Part shown: piece by piece, positions 41,575 through 50,515 of the stretch
How the letters are laid out: each line of letters opens with the position of its first letter
Position numbering within the stretch: the first letter of the stretch is position 1
Assembly (NCBI GenBank): GCA_965223165.1
Contig: CBDCVQ010000003.1
Location: 186,001-250,000 of the forward strand
DNA from: JABDMH01 sp965223165
Lineage (GTDB): Bacteria > Bacteroidota > Bacteroidia > Chitinophagales > Saprospiraceae
Direction: 5' to 3'
DNA: 64,000 nucleotides
Program-made: the position numbers and the translations under genes
The notes under the pieces: model-generated
What the model was told of the DNA's origin: nothing
The model's input: only the letters and a program-made list of their open reading frames with translations
Database searches by the model: none

Positions 41575-42864
41575 ATGGACAGAGCACGATCTGCGCAGCT
41601 ATTTGAAACGGCAAAAAAATATTTCCCCGGTGGTGTCAACTCACCCGTCCGAGCTTTCAAGTCGGTGACGGGGCCTCCCCTATTCATCGAGCAAGGGGAG
41701 GGTTGTCGGATCACCAGCGTGGACGGCCATCAATACCTGGATTTTTGTGGCTCCTGGGGACCGCTGATCCTGGGGCATAGTCACCCCGCAGTCATCGAGA
41801 AGGTCGTAGAGGTCGCTCGTCGAGGCACCTCCTTTGGGGCACCCACTGCCCTGGGCAATGAGCTGGGAGCACTCATCGTCGAGCAGCATCGCTACATCGA
41901 GCAAATCCGGTTTGTCAGCTCGGGCACGGAGGCGGTGATGTCGGCCATCCGCTTGGCCCGAGGCTATACCGGCCGACCCAAGGTGGTCAAATTTGAAGGT
42001 TGCTACCACGGCCACGTCGACTCGATGCTTGTCAAGGCAGGGTCTGGCCTCGCTACCTTTGGTGTCAGCACCTCGGCCGGCGTCCCCGAGTCATTCATTC
42101 GGGAAACCATTGTGCTCCCGCTGGATGATGTCCACGCGCTCGAGCAAGTGCTGGAGGTGCAAGGCAGCGACATTGCCGCCGTCATTATTGAACCGATTCC
42201 CGCCAACAATGGCCTGCTACTTCAGACACGTGGCTATCTGCAAAAACTACGGGAGCTTTGCACCAAACACCAAGTGGTCTTGATTTTTGATGAGGTGATT
42301 TCCGGTTTTCGCGTTGGTTTTGAGGGTGCGGCTGCCCACTACGGCGTACCGCCCGACATCATCACCTTTGGCAAGATCATCGGGGGTGGCTTGCCCGTCG
42401 GAGCTTTTGCTGCCAGTCGTGAGATTATGTCGCATGTCAGTCCCGACGGACCGGTGTATCAGGCCGGCACGTTGTCCGCCAATCCGGTGGCGATGGCGGC
42501 AGGAATCGCCACACTGCGGGAGCTAAGCAGGGAGGGATTCTACCAGGAGCTGCAAGCCAAGACAGAGGGGTTCGTCGACCAGCTGAGTAAGCATTGTGAA
42601 GGGCACGACTACCCGGTCGCCATTCATAGCGTTGGATCCATTTTCTGGATCGCATTTGCCCGTCACACGATCCGTAAGGCCAGCGATATTGACCCCGCCA
42701 GCATGGATCATTTCAAACACCTGCATGCGGCTCTGCTGGATAAGGGCGTGTATCTCGGGCCTTCCGGCTATGAGGTCGGATTTGTCAGTGCCGCTCACAC
42801 GCAAGCCGATTTGCAGGAGGCCTCGGATAAGATCTGCCAGAGTATGGACGAGATCTTCGCATGA
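41575..42864 (+). CDS. hemL: Glutamate-1-semialdehyde 2,1-aminomutase
   Basis: PLP enzyme that makes 5-aminolevulinate in the C5 heme pathway. The 429 residues have the N-terminal PGGVNSPVRAFKSV, the PLP contact GTEAVMSAIRLARG, the aspartate in LIFDEVISGFRVG, and the Schiff-base lysine in ITFGKIIGGGLPVGAF. The stop overlaps the histidine kinase start by 4 nt, an unusual partner for a heme gene. Siroheme and heme both draw on this product. Confidence 0.96.
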   Translation: MDRARSAQLFETAKKYFPGGVNSPVRAFKSVTGPPLFIEQGEGCRITSVDGHQYLDFCGSWGPLILGHSHPAVIEKVVEVARRGTSFGAPTALGNELGALIVEQHRYIEQIRFVSSGTEAVMSAIRLARGYTGRPKVVKFEGCYHGHVDSMLVKAGSGLATFGVSTSAGVPESFIRETIVLPLDDVHALEQVLEVQGSDIAAVIIEPIPANNGLLLQTRGYLQKLRELCTKHQVVLIFDEVISGFRVGFEGAAAHYGVPPDIITFGKIIGGGLPVGAFAASREIMSHVSPDGPVYQAGTLSANPVAMAAGIATLRELSREGFYQELQAKTEGFVDQLSKHCEGHDYPVAIHSVGSIFWIAFARHTIRKASDIDPASMDHFKHLHAALLDKGVYLGPSGYEVGFVSAAHTQADLQEASDKICQSMDEIFA

Positions 42865-43901
42865 TGGCCGACTCCCTGCTCAATCCCAAGGAAAAGAGGT
42901 TAAGGATTCTCTCCCATATAGTAGTGGTCTATATGTTTCTGGCCTTTGCCTGGTGGACCATCCTGTTGCTAAACAAAAACCGGGATGCCTTCGAGGCACA
43001 AAAGCAATTAATCACTCTGTCGCAAACACCTGGCCCCGGTCAAGTCGGTCCTGCCTCTGCTGACTATCTGGAGAGTTTGGCTCTCCTCGAGCAAGATCAT
43101 CGTCGCCAGCGCAACATGATTTTGGGAGAGGGACTATTCTTCGTCATCGCCCTGTTGATCGGCATCTGGCTGATCAATCGAGGGTACACCCAAGAATTGA
43201 ATGCCGCTAAGCAACGCAGGAATTTTCTCCTGGCGATCACCCACGAGCTGAGGTCCCCCCTGACGTCGATCAAGGTCATTCTCGAGACCCTGGAGCGTCC
43301 CAAATTGCCGGAGGAAGAAAAGAGAAAACTCATCCCACATGGGCTGGCCGAGACAGAGAGATTGTCTTTACTCATCAACAACCTGCTCCTTTCGGCCAGA
43401 CTCGAATCCTCCTACAAGCCACACTTCCGCAGGTTGGATGTCGTGGCGCTGACGGAGGAGGTGGTCAAACAGCTGCAAGCAGCGCATCCCTCGGCTCGGA
43501 TACGAGTGGATTCGGAGCATCCCTCGGTTGAGTGCTCGTTTGATCAGGCAGGGCTATCGATGGTATTGCACAACCTGGTCGAAAATGCGGTGAAATACAG
43601 TGATGAGCCGGCGGAAATCGAGATCTACGTCGAGGACAAACGCAAACGGGTGCAGATCCGCGTGTCAGATCAGGGCATGGGCATCTCAGACAAGGAAAAA
43701 GGAAGAGTGTTTGACCAGTTTTACCGCGTGGGTAATGAAGAGACCCGCAGCACGCAGGGCACCGGCCTGGGACTCTTTATCGCAAGCAAAATCGTGGAGC
43801 TCCACGAGGGCGATATCACCGTAAAAGACAATCAGCCCAAAGGTTCTATATTCGCCGTCACATTGCCTAAGAACTTATCCGATGCGAATTCTGCTGGTTG
43901 A
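42861..43901 (+). CDS. Sensor histidine kinase, two membrane helices
   Basis: A 346-residue kinase. TM1 is at about 18-38 (HIVVVYMFLAFAWWTILLL) and TM2 at about 88-105 (GLFFVIALLIGIWLI). They bracket a short periplasmic loop with no recognised sensor fold. The H box is AITHELRSPLTSIK, the N box VLHNLVENAVKYS, and the ATP lid DQGMGISDKEKGRVFDQFYR with GTGLGLFIASKI. It overlaps hemL by 4 nt and the response regulator by 20 nt, so all three are expressed together. The stimulus is unknown. Confidence 0.93.
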   Translation: MMADSLLNPKEKRLRILSHIVVVYMFLAFAWWTILLLNKNRDAFEAQKQLITLSQTPGPGQVGPASADYLESLALLEQDHRRQRNMILGEGLFFVIALLIGIWLINRGYTQELNAAKQRRNFLLAITHELRSPLTSIKVILETLERPKLPEEEKRKLIPHGLAETERLSLLINNLLLSARLESSYKPHFRRLDVVALTEEVVKQLQAAHPSARIRVDSEHPSVECSFDQAGLSMVLHNLVENAVKYSDEPAEIEIYVEDKRKRVQIRVSDQGMGISDKEKGRVFDQFYRVGNEETRSTQGTGLGLFIASKIVELHEGDITVKDNQPKGSIFAVTLPKNLSDANSAG

Positions 43902-44571
43902 GGACGAGAAGAGTCTGCGCGAAGCCATCAAGCTCAATCTGGAATTGGAAGGCTACGAGGTAGTACCGGTCTCGACGGGCACGGAGGCCTTGTCCACCTT
44001 TGGTAGCCAGTACTTCAACCTGGTGCTGCTGGATGTCATGCTCCCGGAGATGGATGGATTCAGGGTCTGTGAGCAAATACGGCTGCAGGACATGAAGACG
44101 CCGATCATATTCCTGACTGCCAAGGATTCTTCCGACGACCGGGTGCAGGGACTGCGCATTGGAGCAGACGACTACATCAGCAAACCCTTCAACCTGGAGG
44201 AACTGCTACTCCGCATTCGCAATGTACTGAAGCGGGCAGAACCTGCCGTCGAAAAATCCTTGGCCAAGTTTGCCTTTGGTGATTGCTGGATCGACTTTGC
44301 CAACTACACGGCGGGCGGCATACGCGGAGACATCGACCTGACCAAGAAGGAGACGATGTTGCTTAAGCTCTTGATCGAGAAGAGGAATACCGTCGTCTCT
44401 CGTCAGGAGATCTTGCAGGCAGTGTGGGGGTACGACGTCTTTCCTTCGACGCGCACGATCGACAACTTCATTTTGTCCTTTCGCAAGTACTTTGAAGCGA
44501 ATCCGAAGGCACCGAAGTACTTCAAATCCATTCGGGGAGTCGGATATCGATTTGAGATTGAGGAGGATTAG
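43882..44571 (+). CDS. OmpR-family response regulator
   Basis: DNA-binding partner of the kinase directly upstream. The 229 residues have a receiver domain with acidic pocket VEDE at the N-terminus, phospho-acceptor D51 in LVLLDVMLPEMDGF, and the FLTAKDSSDDR switch region. A linker precedes the winged helix (~125-229, LTKKEMMLLKLLIEKRNTVVSRQEI-like core and IRGVGYRFE at the end). Overlap of 20 nt with the kinase gene supports coupling. Targets are unknown. Confidence 0.94.
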   Translation: MRILLVEDEKSLREAIKLNLELEGYEVVPVSTGTEALSTFGSQYFNLVLLDVMLPEMDGFRVCEQIRLQDMKTPIIFLTAKDSSDDRVQGLRIGADDYISKPFNLEELLLRIRNVLKRAEPAVEKSLAKFAFGDCWIDFANYTAGGIRGDIDLTKKETMLLKLLIEKRNTVVSRQEILQAVWGYDVFPSTRTIDNFILSFRKYFEANPKAPKYFKSIRGVGYRFEIEED

Positions 44572-44691
44572 CGGAATTTCGCACTATCAGGTAACCGAGA
44601 CAGCCGGAGAGTGGCTACAACGATGTGGTTTGGCCACCGCCGTATGCGCACCAAGACGTGAGCAGACTACGACAAGATTTAAGACGATTTG

Positions 44692-46083
44692 CTAAGAAGC
44701 GGTCGTCTTCCGCTTTCTCCGGGTCTTAAACAGCTCCATAACCGCCTTTTCATTCATAAAGCCCAGATCTTGAAAGGTGGGTATGACAAACTTCTTGATG
44801 TCCTGATAGTCCCGGCCGCGCTTATCCGTAAACTTCTTCAGCAGTTTGCGAACGTACGAGATGGAAGCCTCTTTCAAAGATTGGTTGAATTGTTGGTAGT
44901 CGAACACGTCCATGTAGGAGACAAAGGTCTTATTCAACTCAAAATAGTCGCTGTAATCTTGCTCCCGAAGGTTGTTGAGTACCTGTAGCAGTTGGCTAAG
45001 GATGGACTGGCGCAGACAGTGATTGATCGTACTGAGGCCATCATACTTGTTGTACAGCTCCCGGACGGCTTCTAATGCATTCTCATGCACAAAGCCATCT
45101 TTCTCGACGACAGACATCGCATCATAATACACCTTCATATCGTCCGAGATAGCCGGATCGAGCATGTCGTGCACGAGGCGGTCGCAGGCAGCGCGATACG
45201 GCAGGGGCGAGGTGATCAGCTGCAGCAAATACTCAAAGTACTCTTCGTTGAATTGTGCATCACCTTTGCGCTGCCTATTGAGCACTGTCGCCAGCCTCTC
45301 TTTGTCCGCCTCGCCAAATGAGATGAAATTGACGACCAGTCCGAGTAAGTCTCCGTATCTCGCTGTCGAGACCATCTCCTCATTTTCCAGGACCTCCAGT
45401 ATCGATGCGAGATAGCTGCTGTGGTCAGCGTCAGAGGTGATCCGATATTCCAAAAACTTCCGGAGCGAGCCAAAGCCGGTGGCCATTTCGGCAGCCGTCT
45501 TCGGAAACTCGGTGCTCTGAAAGTTCGTGGTCTGAAACTGCCGTTTGAATCGGTGGTATCCCGCGGCTCGATGCCTTAGCTCGCGATAGTGATCAATCTT
45601 TTGGGACATCAGAAACTGACGGATGTTCTTATTTTCAATTTCATCCAGCAGATTGGTAATCCAGATGTCACTGCTCAACGCAAAACCCACCTGGATGGCC
45701 TGTCCCACCTTGCGCTTAATGATATCAAAATAGAAGGAGTGGCAGATGGCCAGTAGTATCTTTTTGAAGTGTTCTTGAGGGCGTACGTATTTGTATTGCT
45801 CGTTGAAGTCGCCTCTAAGCACCGCATAACCCATCAGGCGAGGAAAGAAGAGACCTTCAAAGCCGGGGTCAATCAGGCGCTCCTCCAGATCAAAAAGCTG
45901 TAGCGGATCTTTGGCAGCTACTTCTTCGTACAGCTCGGTGATCTGCTTTTCAAACTTCTCCTGGATCTTGGCATAGTCCTCGTCCTCCTCGTCGGCCAAG
46001 TACTTTTCAAGTTCAGGAGATGATTGGATGGCTCCCTTGATGGACTCCAACTTTGTCACATATGACTTCCTCAATGGTTTCAT
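44692..46083 (-). CDS. Hypothetical helical protein, 463 aa
   Basis: Family not recognised. The 463-residue protein has no signal peptide or membrane helix, is acidic at the start (LADEEDEDYAKIQEKFEKQI) and looks almost wholly alpha-helical. It has long amphipathic stretches and ends in a basic tail (KTRRKRKTTAS). Codon use resembles neighbours and the frame is cleanly open, so it is a real gene. It is convergent with the response regulator gene (120 bp between stops) and is preceded by a hairpin at 46116. A cytoplasmic scaffold or regulatory role is possible but unsupported. Confidence 0.75.
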   Translation of the reverse strand: MKPLRKSYVTKLESIKGAIQSSPELEKYLADEEDEDYAKIQEKFEKQITELYEEVAAKDPLQLFDLEERLIDPGFEGLFFPRLMGYAVLRGDFNEQYKYVRPQEHFKKILLAICHSFYFDIIKRKVGQAIQVGFALSSDIWITNLLDEIENKNIRQFLMSQKIDHYRELRHRAAGYHRFKRQFQTTNFQSTEFPKTAAEMATGFGSLRKFLEYRITSDADHSSYLASILEVLENEEMVSTARYGDLLGLVVNFISFGEADKERLATVLNRQRKGDAQFNEEYFEYLLQLITSPLPYRAACDRLVHDMLDPAISDDMKVYYDAMSVVEKDGFVHENALEAVRELYNKYDGLSTINHCLRQSILSQLLQVLNNLREQDYSDYFELNKTFVSYMDVFDYQQFNQSLKEASISYVRKLLKKFTDKRGRDYQDIKKFVIPTFQDLGFMNEKAVMELFKTRRKRKTTAS

Positions 46084-46371
46084 GACAAAATATTATAGTG
46101 CTTATAAAGATAAACCTAGCAGCACCAGGCTGCTAGTGTTTCGTCTGACAAATTACTACACACCCTGGCTGTCTCTTTTGCACCTGCTCTTCATCATCCA
46201 TCCCAAGGCCTCGGGATGCATAGCGACGGCTATGTGCGGTTTGACTTCTTTGATCAGGGCCAAAATAGTCAGCCAGATCGTGCATTTATTTGTCAATCGA
46301 GACACTGGGCTTAGATTGTCAATGTACGGCACCGGTAGTAACCTAGGCATAGATGAGTAGCTCCCTAATGC
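46084..46371 (-). other. Gene-free region with hairpin between rpsP and the hypothetical gene
   Basis: No gene is seen in 288 bp. CTAGCAGC (46116-46123) pairs perfectly with GCTGCTAG (46129-46136) over a 5-nt loop. On the minus strand it is followed by a T/A-rich stretch, so it could be the rpsP transcript terminator. A weaker stem (CATCCC/GGGATG) lies around 46198-46217. Confidence 0.55.
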
Positions 46372-47148
46372 CTACTCTTCCTCGCTTGCAGCAGCATCTT
46401 CTTGCGGGGTTGCTTCCTCCGCCGCGGGCTCCTTCTCAGCCTCTTCCGCTTCTTCCGCGGAGGCCTTCTCCGCCTTCGCTACTTTCCCAGCTGCCTCCGG
46501 TGCAGGGGCCTCCTCTGCTGCTTCTGCCTTCTCTTCTTCCGCGGCCTCCTGAGCTGCTTCAACTGGTACCTCTTCAGCCGCAGGTGCCTCTTCAGCAGCA
46601 GGTGCCTCCTCAGCCGCAGGTGCCTCCTCAGCAGCGGGTGCCTCTTCAGCCGCGGGTGCTTCCTCTGTGGCAGATGCTTCTTCTGCCGTAGGAGCTTCTT
46701 CCGCTGCCTCCGGTTCTTCTTCTTTGATCACGACCTTGGGGATCACGCCGCTAACCTCCTCATAAAACTTTTGCTTTTCGGCCTTGGTCTGCTCCTGGCG
46801 CTTCTTGATCTTAGCTTCTTTGTCTTGGATCCATGCCTCATACTTGGCCATGGCTTCCTCTTCTGTCATGGCACCTTTCTGCACTCCCCTCATCAGGTGT
46901 TTTCTATACAATACACCCTTAAAGCGCAGGATTGCCCGTGCCGTATCGGTAGGCTGGGCCCCTTTCATGAGCCAATCATAGGCCTTGTCCCGGTCCAATT
47001 CGATGCTGGCCGGCTTTGACATGGGATCATAGGTGCCGAGTTTCTCGATAAATCGGCCATCTCTGGGAGCGCGGGCATCCGCTACGACGATGTGATAGAA
47101 GGGTCTTTTCTTGCGGCCACGACGAGCCAGTCTGATTTTTACAGCCAT
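46372..47148 (-). CDS. rpsP: Ribosomal protein S16 with long Ala/Glu-rich extension
   Basis: Residues 1-~85 are ordinary S16, a small-subunit assembly protein (MAVKIRLARRGRKKRPFYHI, GTYDPMSKP, KGAQPTDTAR). The protein then continues to 258 residues. A charged helical part (~95-140) is followed by a low-complexity tail of repeating EEAPAAE-type units up to the stop, highly acidic. Many Bacteroidota S16 proteins have shorter Ala/Glu extensions; this one about triples the size. The repeat arises from near-identical 18-bp DNA units (about 46580-46650), so length may vary between strains. Confidence 0.95.
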   Translation of the reverse strand: MAVKIRLARRGRKKRPFYHIVVADARAPRDGRFIEKLGTYDPMSKPASIELDRDKAYDWLMKGAQPTDTARAILRFKGVLYRKHLMRGVQKGAMTEEEAMAKYEAWIQDKEAKIKKRQEQTKAEKQKFYEEVSGVIPKVVIKEEEPEAAEEAPTAEEASATEEAPAAEEAPAAEEAPAAEEAPAAEEAPAAEEVPVEAAQEAAEEEKAEAAEEAPAPEAAGKVAKAEKASAEEAEEAEKEPAAEEATPQEDAAASEEE

Positions 47149-47223
47149 CTTTGTTTAAAATTTATTTGGTTAAACCATACCTGATGCATTCGGACAAGCG
47201 AATCTCAGGATTCTAACAGCACG

Positions 47224-47231
47224 CAAAAGTA
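47224..47231 (-). promoter_or_regulatory. Possible -7 element (TACTTTTG) of rpsP
   Basis: On the minus strand TACTTTTG followed by C lies 76 nt upstream of the rpsP start, in the short gap after the TonB receptor gene. It fits TAnnTTTG and would let rpsP be transcribed independently. The -33 element is unclear. Confidence 0.45.
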
Positions 47232-47250
47232 GCGATACTTTTTGAATAAG

Positions 47251-49779
47251 CTAGAAATCTACCTTAAGTCGGACATTGACCCTTCGAGAGGTCAGAAAGT
47301 TCTTGACGGCGTATTGCACGTTGTAAATCGATTTGATCCATGTGTTGGAGGCGACGTTTGCTACCTGAAGCAGATTAAAGACCTCCAGACTCAGCCACGT
47401 GTTCTTGGTGAAGCGTAGAAAATGGTTGGGACGCCTTGATGCCCACGAGCGGTTGTATAGCAACGCGGAAAAGCCGATGTCCACCCGGTGGTACTCTTTG
47501 ATGCGAAAGGGGTTTCTTATGATGGTGTTGTTGCCCGGCACGCCAAAAGGCAGTCCGGAGCCAAAGGTGAAATTGAAATGCATCTTCAGATTTTCGTTTC
47601 GCCGCAGGTGATCTTGAAAGAAGACCGACAAGGTCATCAGTTGGTCGGTAGGCCGCGGTACGTCTGACACCTCCTTTCGCTCTTCGCCTCCTTCCTTGAT
47701 GCTCACATGTTGCACGCCGTCGAGCGACTCCCTGGCCCGCAAAAACGACAGGTTGATCCATGATTCTGCGCCCTTGACAAATTCTCCATTGAGGCGCATG
47801 TCCAGACCCATCACGTAGCCCTTTGCGTCATTTTCGCCGCTGTACCGGATCCGTACATTGTCGATATCATAGGACACCAGGTCCCAAAGGCGCTTGTAGT
47901 ACGCCTCCGTGATGAACCGAAATTTGGTTGACCGTCTGCTTTTGGAGGCAAAATCAAGCGTCATTCCGGCCACGGCATGAAGTGATTTCTGCGACTTCAG
48001 ATCGGTATTGACCGTGCCGTCGAGTCGCCGCATCTCCCGGTAAAAGGGAGGCTGGGTGTAGTAGCCCAGTGCCAGACGAAACGAGACATCTCGCTTCCAC
48101 TCCAGGGGCTTATACAGCAGTTGTCCACGCGGCGAAATCAAAAGCTCGCCATTCAAATCCCAGTAGTTAAACCTCACCCCGGAGGTAATCTGCAGCTCCT
48201 TTCGGCCCGGTTGCAGGTACGTGTAAGTATTTTGCAGGAATCCACTGAATCGATTGGAGACCAGATCATTTCGCGTCTTAAGCACCGAGCGCAGCTCCAC
48301 CCGTTGCTCGTTGAAATTCAGCGAATAACCGGCAGAGTCCAGGCGCTCCCACTCGTTGATGCGGTCAAATATATCCTCTCGCTGATACTGCAACTGCCAC
48401 TCAAAAAAGTGACTGGTGGAGAGGCTTAGGTCATTGCGGAGCTGCCACTCATAGCCACCCCGATGCTGGATATTGGTCACATTGGCCTGGAGGAAGTTTC
48501 GGGTGAAGAGATGCTGGGTGCCCGTACCCAATACGAAGATCTCCTCCCCAGCATTTTCACTGCCCAGGCTGGTCTCAATTTGACTAAGACGATAGAAGCC
48601 CTGTATGTCAAAAGTCTCGTGCTCCTCCGACTGATAGCGGGAAGCCAATAATTTTAGAAAGAAGGGATTCTTCTTGCGATCGGGCAGGTAGGTCAGCGAT
48701 ACGCCTCCCATGCCCGTCGTGAAGTCATCTACCTCGCCACCTTCGAAGGCAGACGTCAGCTGAAGGGTGAAGTCGATCAGTCCCAGCGCCGTGGATCGGG
48801 TGGTAGGGGTAAACTTGTAGATACTCTGATTAAAGTTGCCCAGTACGCCCAGCTGTAGATTGCGGGTCAGGTCGTACGTGAAGTAGCCTTGCACATCCAG
48901 AAAGTTGGGGATGTATTCGCCCTTCGTGTCCAGCGATCCCAACAGGTATGCATTGGTCTTGTATCGAGCCCCCATCAGGTACCTAAACTTGCGGTAGCCG
49001 TCCTGGCCCAGGTCCTTGCTGCCCTCCACATGTGCGGATCCCCCCAGTAGACTCAGTCCCAGCGAGGCGGCGGTAGAATCGGGTCGCTTGTACTTGACAT
49101 CCAGCACCGACGACATCTTGTCCCCATACTTGGACTGGAAGCCGCCGGAGGAGAAGGAGAGGTCTCGGATCAAGTCAATATTGGGAAAGGAAAGTCCCTC
49201 CTGCTGACCCGCCCGAATCAACTGTGGCCGGTAGATCTCAAAGTCGTTGACATAGACCAGGTTCTCGTCATAGTTTCCCCCGCGCACATTATACTGCGAA
49301 CTCAACTCACCGCCGGTGCCCCCGCTGGTACCAAGGGCTATGTGCGGAAGCACCGATTCGAGATTGCCAGTGGTGCTCGGCAAGAGCTTCAACTCCTCCA
49401 CATCCTCCTTGATCATGCTGGCATCCTCTACCCTACTCTCGGTCACCACCACCTCCAGGTCGGACGCGATCGGAGCCAACTGCACTTGAAACCGGATTGA
49501 TTCTCCCGCATTCAGACTGGGTACCGCCACCCGAGACTCCTTGTACCCGATCCTCGTGAAGACCAGATTGGTGGCCTCGTTGGCCGGAACACGAATCTGG
49601 AAATATCCTTGCGCGTCGCTCTCCACTGCCCGATTGGTCCCCTCTATATATATGGTGGCCAGCTCCACGGTCTCGTCAGTGACGGCATCGGTGACAAAAC
49701 CAAATACCGTGGCATTTTGTGCGTGGCCTGCCAGGCTCAAACATAACATGAGGGAAGTCAGGTAAGCGTATGGTCTCAT
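47251..49779 (-). CDS. TonB-dependent outer-membrane receptor
   Basis: An 842-residue receptor with signal peptide (LTSLMLCLSLAGHAQ). An N-terminal carboxypeptidase-regulatory-like domain (~25-105, FGFVTDAVTDETVELATIYI) precedes a plug domain (~125-235, with YNVRGGNYDENLVYVNDFE) and a C-terminal 22-strand barrel. It ends with an aromatic-type outer-membrane terminus (VNVRLKVDF). No SusD-like partner is adjacent, so the ligand is more likely iron chelate, vitamin or peptide than a glycan. It is followed by rpsP on the same strand and preceded by rpe. Confidence 0.92.
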   Translation of the reverse strand: MRPYAYLTSLMLCLSLAGHAQNATVFGFVTDAVTDETVELATIYIEGTNRAVESDAQGYFQIRVPANEATNLVFTRIGYKESRVAVPSLNAGESIRFQVQLAPIASDLEVVVTESRVEDASMIKEDVEELKLLPSTTGNLESVLPHIALGTSGGTGGELSSQYNVRGGNYDENLVYVNDFEIYRPQLIRAGQQEGLSFPNIDLIRDLSFSSGGFQSKYGDKMSSVLDVKYKRPDSTAASLGLSLLGGSAHVEGSKDLGQDGYRKFRYLMGARYKTNAYLLGSLDTKGEYIPNFLDVQGYFTYDLTRNLQLGVLGNFNQSIYKFTPTTRSTALGLIDFTLQLTSAFEGGEVDDFTTGMGGVSLTYLPDRKKNPFFLKLLASRYQSEEHETFDIQGFYRLSQIETSLGSENAGEEIFVLGTGTQHLFTRNFLQANVTNIQHRGGYEWQLRNDLSLSTSHFFEWQLQYQREDIFDRINEWERLDSAGYSLNFNEQRVELRSVLKTRNDLVSNRFSGFLQNTYTYLQPGRKELQITSGVRFNYWDLNGELLISPRGQLLYKPLEWKRDVSFRLALGYYTQPPFYREMRRLDGTVNTDLKSQKSLHAVAGMTLDFASKSRRSTKFRFITEAYYKRLWDLVSYDIDNVRIRYSGENDAKGYVMGLDMRLNGEFVKGAESWINLSFLRARESLDGVQHVSIKEGGEERKEVSDVPRPTDQLMTLSVFFQDHLRRNENLKMHFNFTFGSGLPFGVPGNNTIIRNPFRIKEYHRVDIGFSALLYNRSWASRRPNHFLRFTKNTWLSLEVFNLLQVANVASNTWIKSIYNVQYAVKNFLTSRRVNVRLKVDF

Positions 49780-49811
49780 AAAGGTAGCTGGTATCTAAAG
49801 GGGAACGACAC

Positions 49812-50486
49812 TCACACCATTATGGTATCGATGCCGATCGATTTCAGTTGGTGAATGGTATCCACCGGGCTCTTGGCCTTAAAGACAGCACTTCCGGCCA
49901 CCAGCACATTGGCACCTGCTTGCAGCACTTGCTCGGCATTTTGCAGACCGATGCCCCCGTCCACTTCGATATGGGGCGAGACATTATGTGTGATACACAT
50001 TTCCTTTACCTGCCGCACTTTGGCTAGTGTCTGGTAGATGAATCGTTGCCCACCAAAACCCGGATTCACTGACATCACCAGTACCAGATCCAGATCCTCC
50101 AGTACATTCTCCAGCTGGCTGACCGGGGTGTGTGGATTGATCGCAACGCCTGCCAGGGCCCCTGTCTGCTTGATCTGCTGAATGGTACTGTGGAGGTGTG
50201 GACAAGCTTCGGCGTGCACCGTGATCACTGCCGCCCCTGCCTGCCGAAACCGCTCGATGTATCGCTCGGGTTCTTCGATCATCAGATGCACGTCCAAGGG
50301 CTTTTGGATCAGCTCCTTGATGGCATTGAGAATGGGAAAACCGTAAGAAATATTTGGCACAAATCTGCCGTCCATGACATCAATATGGAGCCAGTCGGCC
50401 TCACTCTGGTTGATCATCGTCACTTCCTCGCCCAGGCGCGAAAAATCGGCTGCCAGCAAGGAAGGTGCAATAAGATGCGTTACCAT
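49812..50486 (-). CDS. rpe: Ribulose-phosphate 3-epimerase
   Basis: Interconverts ribulose-5-phosphate and xylulose-5-phosphate in the pentose phosphate pathway. The 224-residue TIM barrel has IAPSLLAADFSRLGEEV at the N-terminus, HIDVMDGRFVPNISYG with metal ligands, DVHLMIEEPERYI, VLVMSVNPGFGGQRFI and the phosphate site VDGGIGLQNAEQ. A -7-like element lies only 5 bp upstream of the ATG, suggesting an unusually short or absent 5' leader. The gene lies 30 nt downstream of the exonuclease gene on the same strand. Confidence 0.95.
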   Translation of the reverse strand: MVTHLIAPSLLAADFSRLGEEVTMINQSEADWLHIDVMDGRFVPNISYGFPILNAIKELIQKPLDVHLMIEEPERYIERFRQAGAAVITVHAEACPHLHSTIQQIKQTGALAGVAINPHTPVSQLENVLEDLDLVLVMSVNPGFGGQRFIYQTLAKVRQVKEMCITHNVSPHIEVDGGIGLQNAEQVLQAGANVLVAGSAVFKAKSPVDTIHQLKSIGIDTIMV

Positions 50487-50490
50487 GCGG

Positions 50491-50498
50491 CAAATATA
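50491..50498 (-). promoter_or_regulatory. -7 element (TATATTTG) immediately before rpe
   Basis: TATATTTG on the minus strand ends 4 nt before the rpe ATG. In Bacteroidota the start of transcription lies a few bases after this motif, so the transcript could begin at or next to the start codon. No clear -33 was found and chance AT-rich matches are possible. Confidence 0.4.
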
Positions 50499-50515
50499 AG
50501 CAACGGTAAACGTAT

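Noticed and set aside
46028..46360. Plus-strand ORF between the hypothetical gene and rpsP
   Set aside because: Mostly antisense to the hypothetical gene start and the hairpin region, with no protein-like features.
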